A stretch of 64,000 nt of DNA from Streptomyces sp. SUK 48 (GTDB lineage: Bacteria; Actinomycetota; Actinomycetes; Streptomycetales; Streptomycetaceae): contig NZ_CP045740.1 in NCBI RefSeq assembly GCF_009650765.1, positions 2,108,001 through 2,172,000 on the forward strand. The letters are read 5' to 3'. A model generated the notes under the pieces. The model searched no databases, was not told where the DNA came from, and saw only the letters and a program-made list of their open reading frames with translations. How positions within the stretch are numbered: the first letter of the stretch is position 1; every line of letters begins with the position of its first letter. Below are positions 9,901-17,800 of the stretch, in pieces. A program made the translations under genes and the position numbers.

Positions 9901-12660
9901 GCCCAGCTCCTCGGGCATGAACTCGGCGGTGAACTCCCTTACCCCGCTGGCGAATCGCTCCTCGGTGCCGAGCAGCGGGTGGCGGGCGGTGCCGTTCGAC
10001 GCGGAGCGCCGCGGGGTGACGGAGGGCAGCCAGTAGCGCTTGCGCTGGAAGGCGTACGTCGGCAGGTCCACCCGGGCGGGGGCGGGGTGCCCGGCGTGGT
10101 AGCCGTCCCAGGCGACGGTGAGCCCGGCCGTGTAGCCCTCGGCGAGGGCGCCCAGCGTGGTCGCGGTGGTGGTGTCGCGGCGGCGCAGGCTGGCCAGCCA
10201 GACGTGGTCCTCGACGGTGACCGAGCGGCGGGCCAGCGCGGTGAGCCCGGCCTGCGGGCCGACCTCGATCAGGGCGTGCCGGCCGCGCTTGGCGACGGCG
10301 CGGATGCCGTCGAGGAAGCGCACGGGCTCGCCGATGTGCCGCACCCAGTAGCCGGGGTTGCCGATCTCGCGGAAGCGGGCGAGCCGGCCGGTGACGTTGG
10401 AGATGAGGCTGATCTTCGGCTCGTGGAACTCGATGCCGTCGAGGGCGGCGCGGAAGTCGTCGTAGACCTCGGCCATCAGCGGGGAGTGGAAGGCGTGGGA
10501 GACCTTGAGCCGCTCGACGCGCACGCCCCGCTCGGTGAGCGCGGCGCTCACCTCGTCCAGGGCCGCGGTGGCGCCCGATATCACCGTCTGGTCGGGGGCG
10601 TTGACCCCGGCGACGGCCAGGTCCGCGTGGCCCTCCAGGAGCGGGGCGACGTCCTCCAGCGGCGCGGAGACGGCGGCCATGCCGCCCTCGGCGGTGACGG
10701 CCTGCATCAGCCGGGCGCGGGCGGCGACCAGCCTGACCGCGTCCGGGAGGCTGAACAGCCCGGCCACGGCGGCGGCGACGACCTCGCCGATGCTGTGCCC
10801 GATGAGCACGTTGGGCTTGACGCCCCAGGCCATCCACTGCTGGGCGAGCGCGTACTCCAGGGTGAACAGGGCGGGCTGGGTGTACTCGGTGCGGTCGATG
10901 GCCTCGGGGTCGGCGGCGGTGCCGAGCAGCAGCTCGCGCACCGAGCGGCCGAGGTGGGCGGCGAACAGCTCGTCGCAGGCGTCGACCTCCGCGCGGAAGA
11001 CCGGGAGCGCCGCGTAGAGGGCGGCGCCCATGCCGGCGTACTGGGAGCCCTGGCCGGTGAACATGAATGCGGTCTTGCGGATGCCGGTCGGACCCTCGTG
11101 CTCGCGCTCGGCGGCCTTGTCGAGGAGCTTGACGAGGGCAGCACGGTCGGCGACGGGGGCGGCGACGCGGTACGGGTGGTGGGCGCGGGCGGTGTTGGCG
11201 CTGTGGCAGAGCGCGGCGACGGAGATCTCGGGCCGCCGCTCCAGCAACGCCCGGTAGTCCGCGGCGAGTTCACGAAGAGCGGTCGCGTTCTTCGCGGAGA
11301 GGGTGAACAGCGGTGCGGCGCCCGTCTGTTCGGTCTCTTCGGCGGGATGCTCCGGGGCCTCCTCCAGGACCACCGCGCCGATCGTCCCGGCGAACCCGAA
11401 GCTGTTGACGACGGCGCGCTTGACCTCCGCCTTCCAGGGCTCGGGGGCGGTGGGCACGCGCAGCGGGTACAGGTCCCAGGGGATGCGCCCGGAGGGGTTG
11501 TCGAGGTTGATGTGCGGGTAGATGGTGCCCGAGCGCAGCATGAGCACCGTCTTGATGACGCCGACGATGCCCGAGGCCGGCTCCATGTGGCCGAGGTTCG
11601 TCTTCACCGAACCGACCACCACGGGCTGGTCCTTGGTGTGCGAGTCCACGAACACATCGCCGATGGCGCCGAATTCGATGGGGTCGCCGAGCGGGGTGCC
11701 GGTGCCGTGCGCCTCGACGTAGCTGATGTCCTCGGGCGCGAGGTGGGCCGCGCTCAGCGCGCTGCGGATGACCTTCTCCTGGGCGGGCCCGTTGGGCACG
11801 GTCAGGCCGGCGCTGTCGCCGTCCTGGCCGACGGCGGTGCCGCGCACCAGGGCGAGCACCCGGTCGCCGTCGCGCTCGGCGTCGGAGAGCCGCTTGAGGA
11901 CGACGATGCCGCAGCCCTCGGCGCGGGCGTATCCGTCGGCCGCCTCGTCGAAGGTCTTGCACTGGCCGTCCGGGGCCAGCATCTGCGCGTTGGAGAACAT
12001 GACCGGGATGCGCGGGTGGTGCAGGGCGTTGACGCCGCCGCACAGCGCGATGTCCGTCTCGCCGCCGCGCAGCGCCTGCACGGCCAGGTGCAGGGCGACC
12101 AGCGAGGAGGAGCAGGCGGTGTCCACGCTCATGCTCGGACCGCGCCAGCCCAGGAAGTAGGAGAGCCGCCCGGACAGCGGGAACATGGTGATGCCGGAGG
12201 CGAGATGGCCGTCCAGCTCCTCGTACGGCAGCGAGTCCAGCTCGAGCGCGTAGTCGATGGAGCTGGCGCCGATGTACACGCCGCCGTTGCCGCGGCGCAG
12301 CGGGGCCGGGTCGATGCCGGCGTGCTCCAGCGCCTGCCAGGCGGTCTCCAGCAGCAGCCGCTGCTGGGGGTCCATGTACCGGGCTTCCTTCGGCGAGATG
12401 TTGAAGAAGCCCGCGTCGAACAGGTCGATGCGGTCGAGGAACCCGCCCGCCGAGGCGCGGATCTTGCCCTTGTCGTCGGGGCCCTCGGGGGTGAACGCCT
12501 CGACGTCCCAGCGATCGGTGGGGATGGGGCGGATTCCGCTGCGGCCCTCGCGCAGAAAGTCGTCGAACTCCTCGGGCGAGCCACTGCCGCCGGGGAACCG
12601 CAGACCGATTCCGACGATCGCTACCGGCTCGGGCGCCTGCGCTGATTCCTTACGCGGCAT
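6973..12660 (-). CDS. Single-module type I polyketide synthase, KS-AT-(DH)-(ER fragment)-KR-ACP
   Basis: 1,895 residues from ATG at 12660, preceded by GAGGAG at good spacing; a TTG five codons upstream is less likely. KS: VDTACSSSL (Cys near 181), EAHGTGT near 318, NLGHMEPASG near 356. AT: GHSIGE near 621 and HAFHSP near 722, the malonyl-CoA signature. The DH-like region starts near 896, but where HxxxGxxxxP should be it reads LAAEDRTVLP, lacking the catalytic His. An MDR-like stretch (GDEVLVRHDGTF) without its nucleotide-binding half follows, then a KR with GGLGGLG near 1550, TYSSIAS and GHYAAAS near 1690, where the usual Asn after Tyr-x3 is Ser. The ACP has GLDSLM near 1849. Probably one or a few malonyl extensions with ketoreduction at most. 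Operon order: ACP, PKS, ligase, LLM, thioesterase. Confidence 0.93.
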   Translation of the reverse strand: MPRKESAQAPEPVAIVGIGLRFPGGSGSPEEFDDFLREGRSGIRPIPTDRWDVEAFTPEGPDDKGKIRASAGGFLDRIDLFDAGFFNISPKEARYMDPQQRLLLETAWQALEHAGIDPAPLRRGNGGVYIGASSIDYALELDSLPYEELDGHLASGITMFPLSGRLSYFLGWRGPSMSVDTACSSSLVALHLAVQALRGGETDIALCGGVNALHHPRIPVMFSNAQMLAPDGQCKTFDEAADGYARAEGCGIVVLKRLSDAERDGDRVLALVRGTAVGQDGDSAGLTVPNGPAQEKVIRSALSAAHLAPEDISYVEAHGTGTPLGDPIEFGAIGDVFVDSHTKDQPVVVGSVKTNLGHMEPASGIVGVIKTVLMLRSGTIYPHINLDNPSGRIPWDLYPLRVPTAPEPWKAEVKRAVVNSFGFAGTIGAVVLEEAPEHPAEETEQTGAAPLFTLSAKNATALRELAADYRALLERRPEISVAALCHSANTARAHHPYRVAAPVADRAALVKLLDKAAEREHEGPTGIRKTAFMFTGQGSQYAGMGAALYAALPVFRAEVDACDELFAAHLGRSVRELLLGTAADPEAIDRTEYTQPALFTLEYALAQQWMAWGVKPNVLIGHSIGEVVAAAVAGLFSLPDAVRLVAARARLMQAVTAEGGMAAVSAPLEDVAPLLEGHADLAVAGVNAPDQTVISGATAALDEVSAALTERGVRVERLKVSHAFHSPLMAEVYDDFRAALDGIEFHEPKISLISNVTGRLARFREIGNPGYWVRHIGEPVRFLDGIRAVAKRGRHALIEVGPQAGLTALARRSVTVEDHVWLASLRRRDTTTATTLGALAEGYTAGLTVAWDGYHAGHPAPARVDLPTYAFQRKRYWLPSVTPRRSASNGTARHPLLGTEERFASGVREFTAEFMPEELGALADLAAEDRTVLPAGAYVDLLLAVQDAVQGHARNAVRDLRLLAPLELSAETVTALTTRWRPRPDGGAEVEVYTLVGGEENLHATATVAADPEPLVPVSELAELDAGLAPAAQHIDDEDIYTDLASVGRPQGPRMRLLVRAARHGDGLVSGELTGRDASAVEHVPAELLEAAVQALVVLDPEGPVFVPREIASVRHFRKPRGEQLRVLARVRGEQDRRLADVLLLENGDPVAELLGVRMARPEGRAGRRQFLHRPEWVRRALPARGGAPAARHVVLLDPSAARAAELAAEPGLKVTWLPDLTDLKAALEDPTVTDICRLWHQRSGPMSAERMRAECEDNYRELLTLMTALESANRPPRLWLVTEGAQWLPGDPAGDGGHLAAATLWGFGRVLLTEYAQYRATLVDLAPGSGLAPLAEEWRTEPAGEYQVAHRPGRRYVRRLLAGDTSLTWSGGFELRAPDSGDLSDLVLVPVADRAPGADEVQVRVSAVGLTAEDARAALDTGRAERAEETGEAELPPLLGQLARGSVLAAAEGTGFAPGDEVLVRHDGTFRATLTVPAVAVVPAGGEDGSGLRFGLDETGEALRTALSDPAGPAWVTLPADLQERPEPADEGPAGLRADRTYLVTGGLGGLGLVTARKLAALGARHLTLVSRSGKATEEAAPVLADLAADTEIDVVRADISRPGDVERLVRHLAAGSRPLGGIVHAAGSYDKKLVSELTWESIDAQLAAKAYGGWLLHEAAENSFPDLEFFVTYSSIASVLGGATQGHYAAASAGLDALAEWRGRRGVPGLSVNWGAWARVGMSARLEEHLSQEIERSGVRFFSPTRALDTLARLWGRPRTQRIVGEFDWDRYVSGSVNGDLFFDRLARRGGEEGTGLDLTALTALPDAERLAAVTGVVSEKVGAVLHLEEGDELDLNSEFVSLGLDSLMAQQVKAALEQSFRLPLPASLTHDHPTVRALAQFVDGQLAPAPAA

Positions 12661-12671
12661 GGAACGACTCC

Positions 12672-12971
12672 TCAAGCTTCCTGGACGGCCTGGGTCAGGT
12701 GGTCGACGAGGTGGGTGATGGTCGGCTCGTTGAAGAGCACATTGACGTTGATCGACAGATCCAGGAGCTGTTCCAGGCTCTGGCGTATCTCGGTCAGGCG
12801 CAGCGAGGTGAGCCCGAGATCGAAGTAGGAGATGTCGACGGGGAGGTCCTCGGAATCGTCCATGAGAAGAACGACCTTGAATTTCCTGAGGACGATTGTC
12901 TCGATTTCCTCGGTCAGTTCGCTGCGCGGCAGATCACGTAGCCGCTGGATGGTGCTGTCGACGGGTGACAT
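12672..12971 (-). CDS. Stand-alone acyl carrier protein
   Basis: About 99 residues, with phosphopantetheine site LGLTSLRLTEI (Ser near 55), a variant of the normal DSL that has Thr before Ser. The rest is acidic and helical, ending LTQAVQEA. It is the first gene of the leftward PKS operon, 11 bp before the PKS start, so it probably carries the starter or the ligase product into the module. Start choice: ATG at 12971 or ATG at 12980. The SARP-type promoter directly upstream predicts transcription to begin around 12,972, which would leave 12971 as a leaderless start; a GAGG lies only 3 nt before it. Confidence 0.85.
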   Translation of the reverse strand: MSPVDSTIQRLRDLPRSELTEEIETIVLRKFKVVLLMDDSEDLPVDISYFDLGLTSLRLTEIRQSLEQLLDLSINVNVLFNEPTITHLVDHLTQAVQEA

Positions 12972-12978
12972 GCGCCTC

Positions 12979-13010
12979 ATGCAAGCAGCGGCGGCTGACG
13001 CACCACTGAC
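12979..13010 (-). promoter_or_regulatory. SARP-type operator and promoter P2
   Basis: Leftward 7-mers GTCAGTG (13010-13004) and GTCAGCC (12999-12993) are spaced 11 bp, with a weaker -10-like hexamer TTGCAT 8 bp further on (12984-12979). It drives the ACP-PKS-ligase-LLM-thioesterase operon. It lies back to back with P3, so one 100-bp region feeds both main operons. Confidence 0.6.
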
Positions 13011-13035
13011 GGCGCGGGTGGGGCGGGTTGGCTGG

Positions 13036-13078
13036 ATCAGTCGGGTGTCAGCGCCGGATCAGATTCCGCTGTCACGCT
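13036..13078 (+). promoter_or_regulatory. SARP-type operator and promoter P3
   Basis: Rightward 7-mers ATCAGTC (13036), GTCAGCG (13047) and ATCAGAT (13058) repeat every 11 bp and are followed 8 bp later by CACGCT (13073-13078), a -10-like hexamer with A2 and T6. The predicted leader is about 40 nt before the ATG at 13124. It serves the long rightward operon through 22,346. Confidence 0.7.
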
Positions 13079-13123
13079 CGCATTGCTTCAAGAAATCCAC
13101 ACGCCATATCCGAAAGGCTGAAG

Positions 13124-14755
13124 ATGCTTCGCGAAGCCGCGCAGGAGGAGAGTGCTGAGGCACCTTCCGGATTGAAGAGTTACGACCTCTACATCGCGGG
13201 CAAAGACGTCGCCGGCGACGGCTGGGTGTACACCGTCAGCGGGCGTTCCCTGCTGGAAGACGTGTTCACCAGCGTGAGCCTGAAGCGCTCCCTCGAACAG
13301 GACCCCGAGTCCGAGGCGGCCAAGCACCCCTACGTCGTGGGGCGTTGTGCGATCGCGGACGACGCTTCCATCGACCTCGCCACGCAGGCCGCCGCGGCGG
13401 CCGCCGCCGAGTGGCAAGCCGTACCGCTGGAGCGGCGGATGAAGCTCGGCACCCGCTTCCGCGAGGAACTGATCAAGCACGAGGACGAGTTCCTGCGGAT
13501 GCTGGTCGCCGAGTCCCACCCCGTCAAGCTCGCTCGCTGGGAGCTGAGCTGCCTGCTCCAGATCTACGCGCCCGGATCGCTGCGCTGGTACGACAAGCAG
13601 ATGCGGGTCGAGAAGGAGTACAACGGCCGCCGCCTGATCCTCCACCGCCAGCCCGACGGAGTGGTCGCCTTCAACCCGCCGCAGAACGCCCCGCTGCCGA
13701 GTGCCGCGCTGTGCGTGCTGGCGCTGATGGCCGGCAACGCGGTGGTCGTGCGGGCCCCCCGCAGTATCGCGCTCTCCACCATGTGGCTGCTGCGCGACAT
13801 CGTCGCCCCGCTGCTGGAGGAGTTCGACGCGCCGCCCGGCGTGCTCAACGCGGTCTGCTCCAACCCGAAGCAGACCATGGACCGCTGGATAGCGGATCCG
13901 CTGATCAACGACATCTTCTACATCGGCGGCAGCCAGGAGGGCCTGCGCTTCGAGCAGCAGTGCGTCGCCCACGGCAAGAAGCCGATCCTCGAACTCGCCG
14001 GCAACGACGGCATCGTGGTCTGGAAGGACGCCGACGTGAAGTGGGCGGCCGAGGCGATCACGGAGGCGTTCTACGGCTCCGGGCAGATCTGCATGGTCCC
14101 CAACTACGTGCTGGCCCACCCGGATGTCGCCGAGGCGCTGATCGCCGAGGTCAAGGAGCAGGTCAAGGGCATCAAGCCGGGCCTGCCCGAGGAGGAGGAC
14201 GTGCTGCTGTCGCCGGTGCGGCGCAGTGAGCGCTTCTTCCGGCTGCTGCGGCAGGCGCTGGACAACGGTGCCGAGCTGGTCACCGGCGGCAACCGCACCG
14301 AGGTGGACGGCACGGTCTCGGAGACGGGCGTGTTCCTCCAGCCGACGGTGGTCCGGGTGGACGGCCTGGACCGGGCACGGACGTACGACGTGGTCCGCGA
14401 GGAGACCTTCTTCCCGCTGATCCCGATCGTGGTCGCCGAACGCGATCATGACGACGCCCTGCTCGAATCGTTCCTCCAGTTCGTCAACAGCAACGACTAC
14501 GGGCTGCGCAACTCGCTGTGGTCGCGCTCCGACCACGTGGTCGAGACCTTCGTGCGGCGCACCGTCAACGGCGGTCTGCTGAAGGTCAACGACTCCCACA
14601 TCGGCTTCCTGCCGTATCTGCCGAGCCACGGCGGCACCGGCCGCACCGGCGGCGCGTTCGGCGAGGCCAACTACCCGATGCTCAAGACCTCCCACGTCCA
14701 GGGAGTCAGCATCGCCCGCGACGTCAGCCCGTACGACGCGGTCTTCGGCGCCTGA
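13124..14755 (+). CDS. Aldehyde-dehydrogenase-superfamily acyl reductase (predicted aldehyde-forming)
   Basis: 543 residues from ATG at 13124, with GAAAGG six bases upstream; the open frame runs back to 13028 but without a better start. ALDH fold landmarks: the general-base Glu in ILELAGNDG near 289 and the nucleophilic Cys in SGQICMVPN near 323, plus PQNAPLPSAALCVLALMAGNAV in the cofactor domain. A roughly 40-residue N-terminal extension precedes the catalytic domain. It is the first gene of the operon and is followed by an aminotransferase and an N-hydroxylase, so I infer reduction of an acyl-ACP or acyl-CoA to the aldehyde that is then aminated. A conventional aldehyde oxidation cannot be excluded from sequence. 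Confidence 0.8.
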   Translation: MLREAAQEESAEAPSGLKSYDLYIAGKDVAGDGWVYTVSGRSLLEDVFTSVSLKRSLEQDPESEAAKHPYVVGRCAIADDASIDLATQAAAAAAAEWQAVPLERRMKLGTRFREELIKHEDEFLRMLVAESHPVKLARWELSCLLQIYAPGSLRWYDKQMRVEKEYNGRRLILHRQPDGVVAFNPPQNAPLPSAALCVLALMAGNAVVVRAPRSIALSTMWLLRDIVAPLLEEFDAPPGVLNAVCSNPKQTMDRWIADPLINDIFYIGGSQEGLRFEQQCVAHGKKPILELAGNDGIVVWKDADVKWAAEAITEAFYGSGQICMVPNYVLAHPDVAEALIAEVKEQVKGIKPGLPEEEDVLLSPVRRSERFFRLLRQALDNGAELVTGGNRTEVDGTVSETGVFLQPTVVRVDGLDRARTYDVVREETFFPLIPIVVAERDHDDALLESFLQFVNSNDYGLRNSLWSRSDHVVETFVRRTVNGGLLKVNDSHIGFLPYLPSHGGTGRTGGAFGEANYPMLKTSHVQGVSIARDVSPYDAVFGA

Positions 14756-14782
14756 ACCCACCCCGTCCCCGGAGGTTTTCCC

Positions 14783-15925
14783 GTGCGTACCCTCGATGTC
14801 GCCCGGACCGTGTGCGAGCGGTTCCACCCAGGACTGCTCAAGGAAATCGAGCAACTCCCTTACGAAGAGCGGGAGAAACCCGGCAGTCCGGTGATCGACC
14901 TGTTCCGCATCCACGGCGGTGTGGGCCTGCTGATCCCCGAGACGTACGGCGGTCACGGCGCGGCTCCGCTGGAGGCGCTGCGGGTGCAGCTGGCGCTCGG
15001 CGCCCTGTCGCCCTCGCTGGTCGCGGCCGTCTCCATGCACCACTTCACCGCGGCCATGCTGTACTCGCTCGCCGTCAAGTCGGGGCGGCTCACCGACGCG
15101 CAGACCCAGCTCCTGCACCAGATCGTGCCCGACCAGCAGGTGCTGGCCTCCGGCTGGTCGGAGGGCCGTACCGCCGCGAACATCCTCAAGCCGGCCGTGA
15201 CCGCGCGCCCGGTGGAGGGCGGCTTCCTGCTCTCCGGCTCCAAGAAGCCGTGCAGCCTGTCGCGTTCGATGAGCCTGCTGACCGCGTCCACGGCGATCCA
15301 CGGCGAGGACGGCGGCGAGCCCGAGCTGGCGCTCGCGCTGGTGCCGGCCGACGCGCCGGGCCTGACCGTGCAGCGGTTCTGGGCCAACGACCTGCTGGCC
15401 GGCGCCGAGAGCGACGAGGTGCGCCTGGAGGACGTGTTCGTGCCCAGCGAGATGGTGGTGCGGGCCGGCGCGGACGATCCCACGCGCCTGGACGACCTCC
15501 AGTCCGCCGGGTTCGTCTGGTTCGAGATGCTGATCTCGGCGGGGTACGCGGGCGCCGCGGCCGCGCTGGTCGAGCAGGTGCTGACCCGCAAGCGGGGCAG
15601 CGCGGACGAGCGGGCCGCGCTCGCCGTCGACATGGAGGCCGCGCTGGCCCTCCTCGAAGGCGTGGCCCGGGGCACCGGCCGCGAGCCGGGCGACGAGGAG
15701 TCGGTGGCGCGGGTGCTGGTGGCGCGCTACGCGGTGCAGAACGCGCTGCCGGGGATCGTGGCACGGGCGCTGGAGCTGCTCGGCGGGATGGACTTCATCA
15801 CGAACTCCGCGTCCGCGCAGGCCGCGGCCGCCACGAGGGCGCTGGCCTTCCACCCGCCGTCGCGGATCGCCGCGTCGGAGCCGCTGCTGACGTACTTCGA
15901 CGGAGGGCCGCTGGTTCTCGCGTAG
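14783..15925 (+). CDS. Acyl-CoA-dehydrogenase-like flavin monooxygenase, predicted alkylamine N-hydroxylase (VlmH-like)
   Basis: 380 residues, GTG start at 14783 with GGAGG upstream. The fold is that of acyl-CoA dehydrogenases (IHGGVGLLIPETYGGHGA, WSEGRTAANI, LSGSKKPCSLS), but the C-terminal YEGTxE region with the catalytic Glu is missing; it ends PPSRIAASEPLLTYFDGG. ACAD-fold monooxygenases such as the isobutylamine N-hydroxylase VlmH use reduced flavin from a separate reductase, and a flavin reductase gene lies three genes downstream. In this setting it should oxidise the fatty amine to the hydroxylamine, the acceptor for seryl transfer. The family assignment is firm; the substrate is inferred from neighbours. 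Confidence 0.8.
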   Translation: MRTLDVARTVCERFHPGLLKEIEQLPYEEREKPGSPVIDLFRIHGGVGLLIPETYGGHGAAPLEALRVQLALGALSPSLVAAVSMHHFTAAMLYSLAVKSGRLTDAQTQLLHQIVPDQQVLASGWSEGRTAANILKPAVTARPVEGGFLLSGSKKPCSLSRSMSLLTASTAIHGEDGGEPELALALVPADAPGLTVQRFWANDLLAGAESDEVRLEDVFVPSEMVVRAGADDPTRLDDLQSAGFVWFEMLISAGYAGAAAALVEQVLTRKRGSADERAALAVDMEAALALLEGVARGTGREPGDEESVARVLVARYAVQNALPGIVARALELLGGMDFITNSASAQAAAATRALAFHPPSRIAASEPLLTYFDGGPLVLA

Positions 15926-15999
15926 TGCGGCCCCGCGCCCCTTCGGGGCGCTCCCCTGAACGGCATTGAAAAGTCCCCCTCTCTTGGAGTGAGTGACAC

Positions 16000-17295
16000 G
16001 TGACCGTCTTGCACGATTCCCCCCACGCGCCCGTCGTCGACGACGAGGCCGAGATCCTCAACCTCTACCGGGCCCACCTGAGCAAGGGCCGGGCCACGCT
16101 CGCCGAGCTGTTCGGCAGCCACATGGAGGTGGCGTCCGAGGGCGCCTGGCTCACCACCAGCGACGGTGAGCGCTTCCTGAACGCGGGCGGCTACGGCGTG
16201 TTCATCATGGGCGCCCGGCACCCGATCGTCATGGAGGAGGTGGAGCGCCAGCTGCGCACCCACCCCACCGCGACCCGCATCCTGCTGGAGCCGACGGTGG
16301 CCCGCGCCGCCGAGGCGCTGGTGTCGGTGATGCCCACCGGCCTGGACCGGGTGCACTTCGCGCTCTCCGGCGCCGAGGCGGTGGAGACCGGTCTGAAGCT
16401 GGCCCGCGCGGGCGGCTTCAAGCGGACCATCTCGATGCGCGGCGGCTACCACGGCAAGACGCTGGGCGCCCTGTCGGCGACCGCGAAGGACGTCTACCAG
16501 GCGCCGTTCCGGCCGCTGATCCCCGACTTCCAGCACCTGCCGTTCGGCGACGCCGACGCCCTGGAGGCCGAGCTGCGCGCCCACCCGGGCGAGGTCTGCG
16601 TGATCCTGGAGCCGGTCCAGGGCGAGGGCGGCGTGATCATCCCGCCCAAGGGCTACCTCAAGCGGGTCGAGGAACTGGTCCGCGAGTACGAGGGCTTCCT
16701 CATCCTCGACGAGGTGCAGTCCGGCTTCGGACGGCTCGGCGAGTGGTGGGGCGCCGACCTCGAAGGCGTCGTACCGGACGTGCTGCTGGCCGGCAAGGCG
16801 CTCGGCGGCGGTGTGATGCCGGTGTCCGCGGCCGTCGCCACCCGCAAGGCGTTCCGCCCCTTCGACAAGGACCCCTACGTCCACACCGCCACCTTCTCCG
16901 GGCAGCCGGTGCTGATGGCCTCGGTGCTGGGCGCGGTCCGTGCCGTCAAGGAGGAGCGCCTGGTCACCCGCTCCCTGGACCTCGGCGCCCGGCTGCTGCC
17001 GCGGATCGCGGAGGTCGCCCACCGCAACATCCCCGAGCTGGTCGTGGACGTCCGCGGCCAGGGGCTGCTCATCGGCGTGGAGCTGGTCGAGGCGGGCCTC
17101 GCCGGCGAGCTGCTGATCGAGCTGTTCAACCACGGCGTGGTCGCCAACCACTCCATGAACGGCAGCTCGGTGGTCCGGTTCACCCCGCCCGCCGTGCTGA
17201 GCGACACCGACCTCGACTACCTCGTCAACTCCTTCGATCTGGCCACCCGGGATCTCATCAAGGGCGCGGCCACTATGCCGGAAGGCGGTAACTGA
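16000..17295 (+). CDS. Class III PLP-dependent aminotransferase
   Basis: 431 residues from GTG at 16000, with TTGGAG about 10 nt upstream. Fold-type I landmarks: YGVFIMGARHP, ALSGAEAVETGLKLAR, RGGYHGKTLGALS, the Asp in LILDEVQSGFGRLG that pairs with the PLP ring nitrogen, and the Schiff-base Lys in LAGKALGGGVMPVS near 267. It is similar in length to 4-aminobutyrate and omega-amino aminotransferases. It lies between the N-hydroxylase and the SRPBCC gene (2-bp gap downstream). The expected role is amination of the long-chain aldehyde from the ALDH-type reductase to give the primary amine. The amino donor is unknown. Confidence 0.9.
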   Translation: MTVLHDSPHAPVVDDEAEILNLYRAHLSKGRATLAELFGSHMEVASEGAWLTTSDGERFLNAGGYGVFIMGARHPIVMEEVERQLRTHPTATRILLEPTVARAAEALVSVMPTGLDRVHFALSGAEAVETGLKLARAGGFKRTISMRGGYHGKTLGALSATAKDVYQAPFRPLIPDFQHLPFGDADALEAELRAHPGEVCVILEPVQGEGGVIIPPKGYLKRVEELVREYEGFLILDEVQSGFGRLGEWWGADLEGVVPDVLLAGKALGGGVMPVSAAVATRKAFRPFDKDPYVHTATFSGQPVLMASVLGAVRAVKEERLVTRSLDLGARLLPRIAEVAHRNIPELVVDVRGQGLLIGVELVEAGLAGELLIELFNHGVVANHSMNGSSVVRFTPPAVLSDTDLDYLVNSFDLATRDLIKGAATMPEGGN

Positions 17296-17297
17296 TC

Positions 17298-17780
17298 GTG
17301 CGGCACGTAGAACTCGAATCCCTGATTCCCGCGGCGCAGGCCGAGGAGGTCCTGCACGCCGTACGGCGCTTTGAGAAGTACCCGGACCTCGCGCCGCACG
17401 TGAACGCGACCACCGTGCACTCCGCGTACCCCGAGCCCAAGCCCTCCTCCAGCTGGGAGCTGCACTTCCGCAGCGGTCTGCTGCGCTGGACCGAGGACGA
17501 CACGGTGCTGCCGGAGGCGGGCGAGATCCGCTTCGAGCAGTCCGACGGCGACTTCGACTCCTTCACCGGTGTCTGGTCGGTCAAGCAGAAGGGCGAGGAC
17601 GTCGTCGTCCGCTTCGACGCCGACTTCGACTTCGGCATCCCGAGCCTGGAGGGCATCCTCGACCCGATCGCCGAGCGGGTCATCAAGGAGACGGTCGCCT
17701 GGGCCCTGACCGGTCTGTACCCGGCCGTGCGCATCCAGGGCGGCATCGAGCTGAACACGCCCGCCACGGTCGGCGCGTAG
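17298..17780 (+). CDS. SRPBCC (START/COQ10-type) small-molecule-binding protein
   Basis: 160 residues, GTG start 2 bp after the aminotransferase stop. The sequence begins RHVELESLIPAAQAEEVLHAV, with RFEKYPDLAPHV, WELHFRSGLLRW, FDSFTGVWSV and a C-terminal amphipathic helix, the pattern of aromatase/cyclase and coenzyme Q-binding helix-grip proteins. These bind hydrophobic ligands in a deep cavity; some are polyketide cyclases, others carry lipids without catalysis. No catalytic set can be named. Tight coupling inside the N-N bond operon suggests it holds the lipophilic hydroxylamine or hydrazine intermediate for the membrane enzyme encoded next, but this is speculation. Confidence 0.75.
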   Translation: MRHVELESLIPAAQAEEVLHAVRRFEKYPDLAPHVNATTVHSAYPEPKPSSSWELHFRSGLLRWTEDDTVLPEAGEIRFEQSDGDFDSFTGVWSVKQKGEDVVVRFDADFDFGIPSLEGILDPIAERVIKETVAWALTGLYPAVRIQGGIELNTPATVGA

Positions 17781-17800
17781 CACCGCCGAAGGAGCTGACC

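Noticed and set aside
6832..12645. 1,937-codon open frame on the + strand opposite the PKS
   Set aside because: Antisense shadow of a GC-rich PKS gene: its composition is Gly/Ala/Val/Gln-rich without any domain, and the minus strand carries complete KS, AT, KR and ACP motifs.
14783..15925. Calling this gene an ordinary acyl-CoA dehydrogenase
   Set aside because: The catalytic Glu motif at the C-terminus is absent and the neighbourhood has a dedicated flavin reductase; N-hydroxylase is the better reading.
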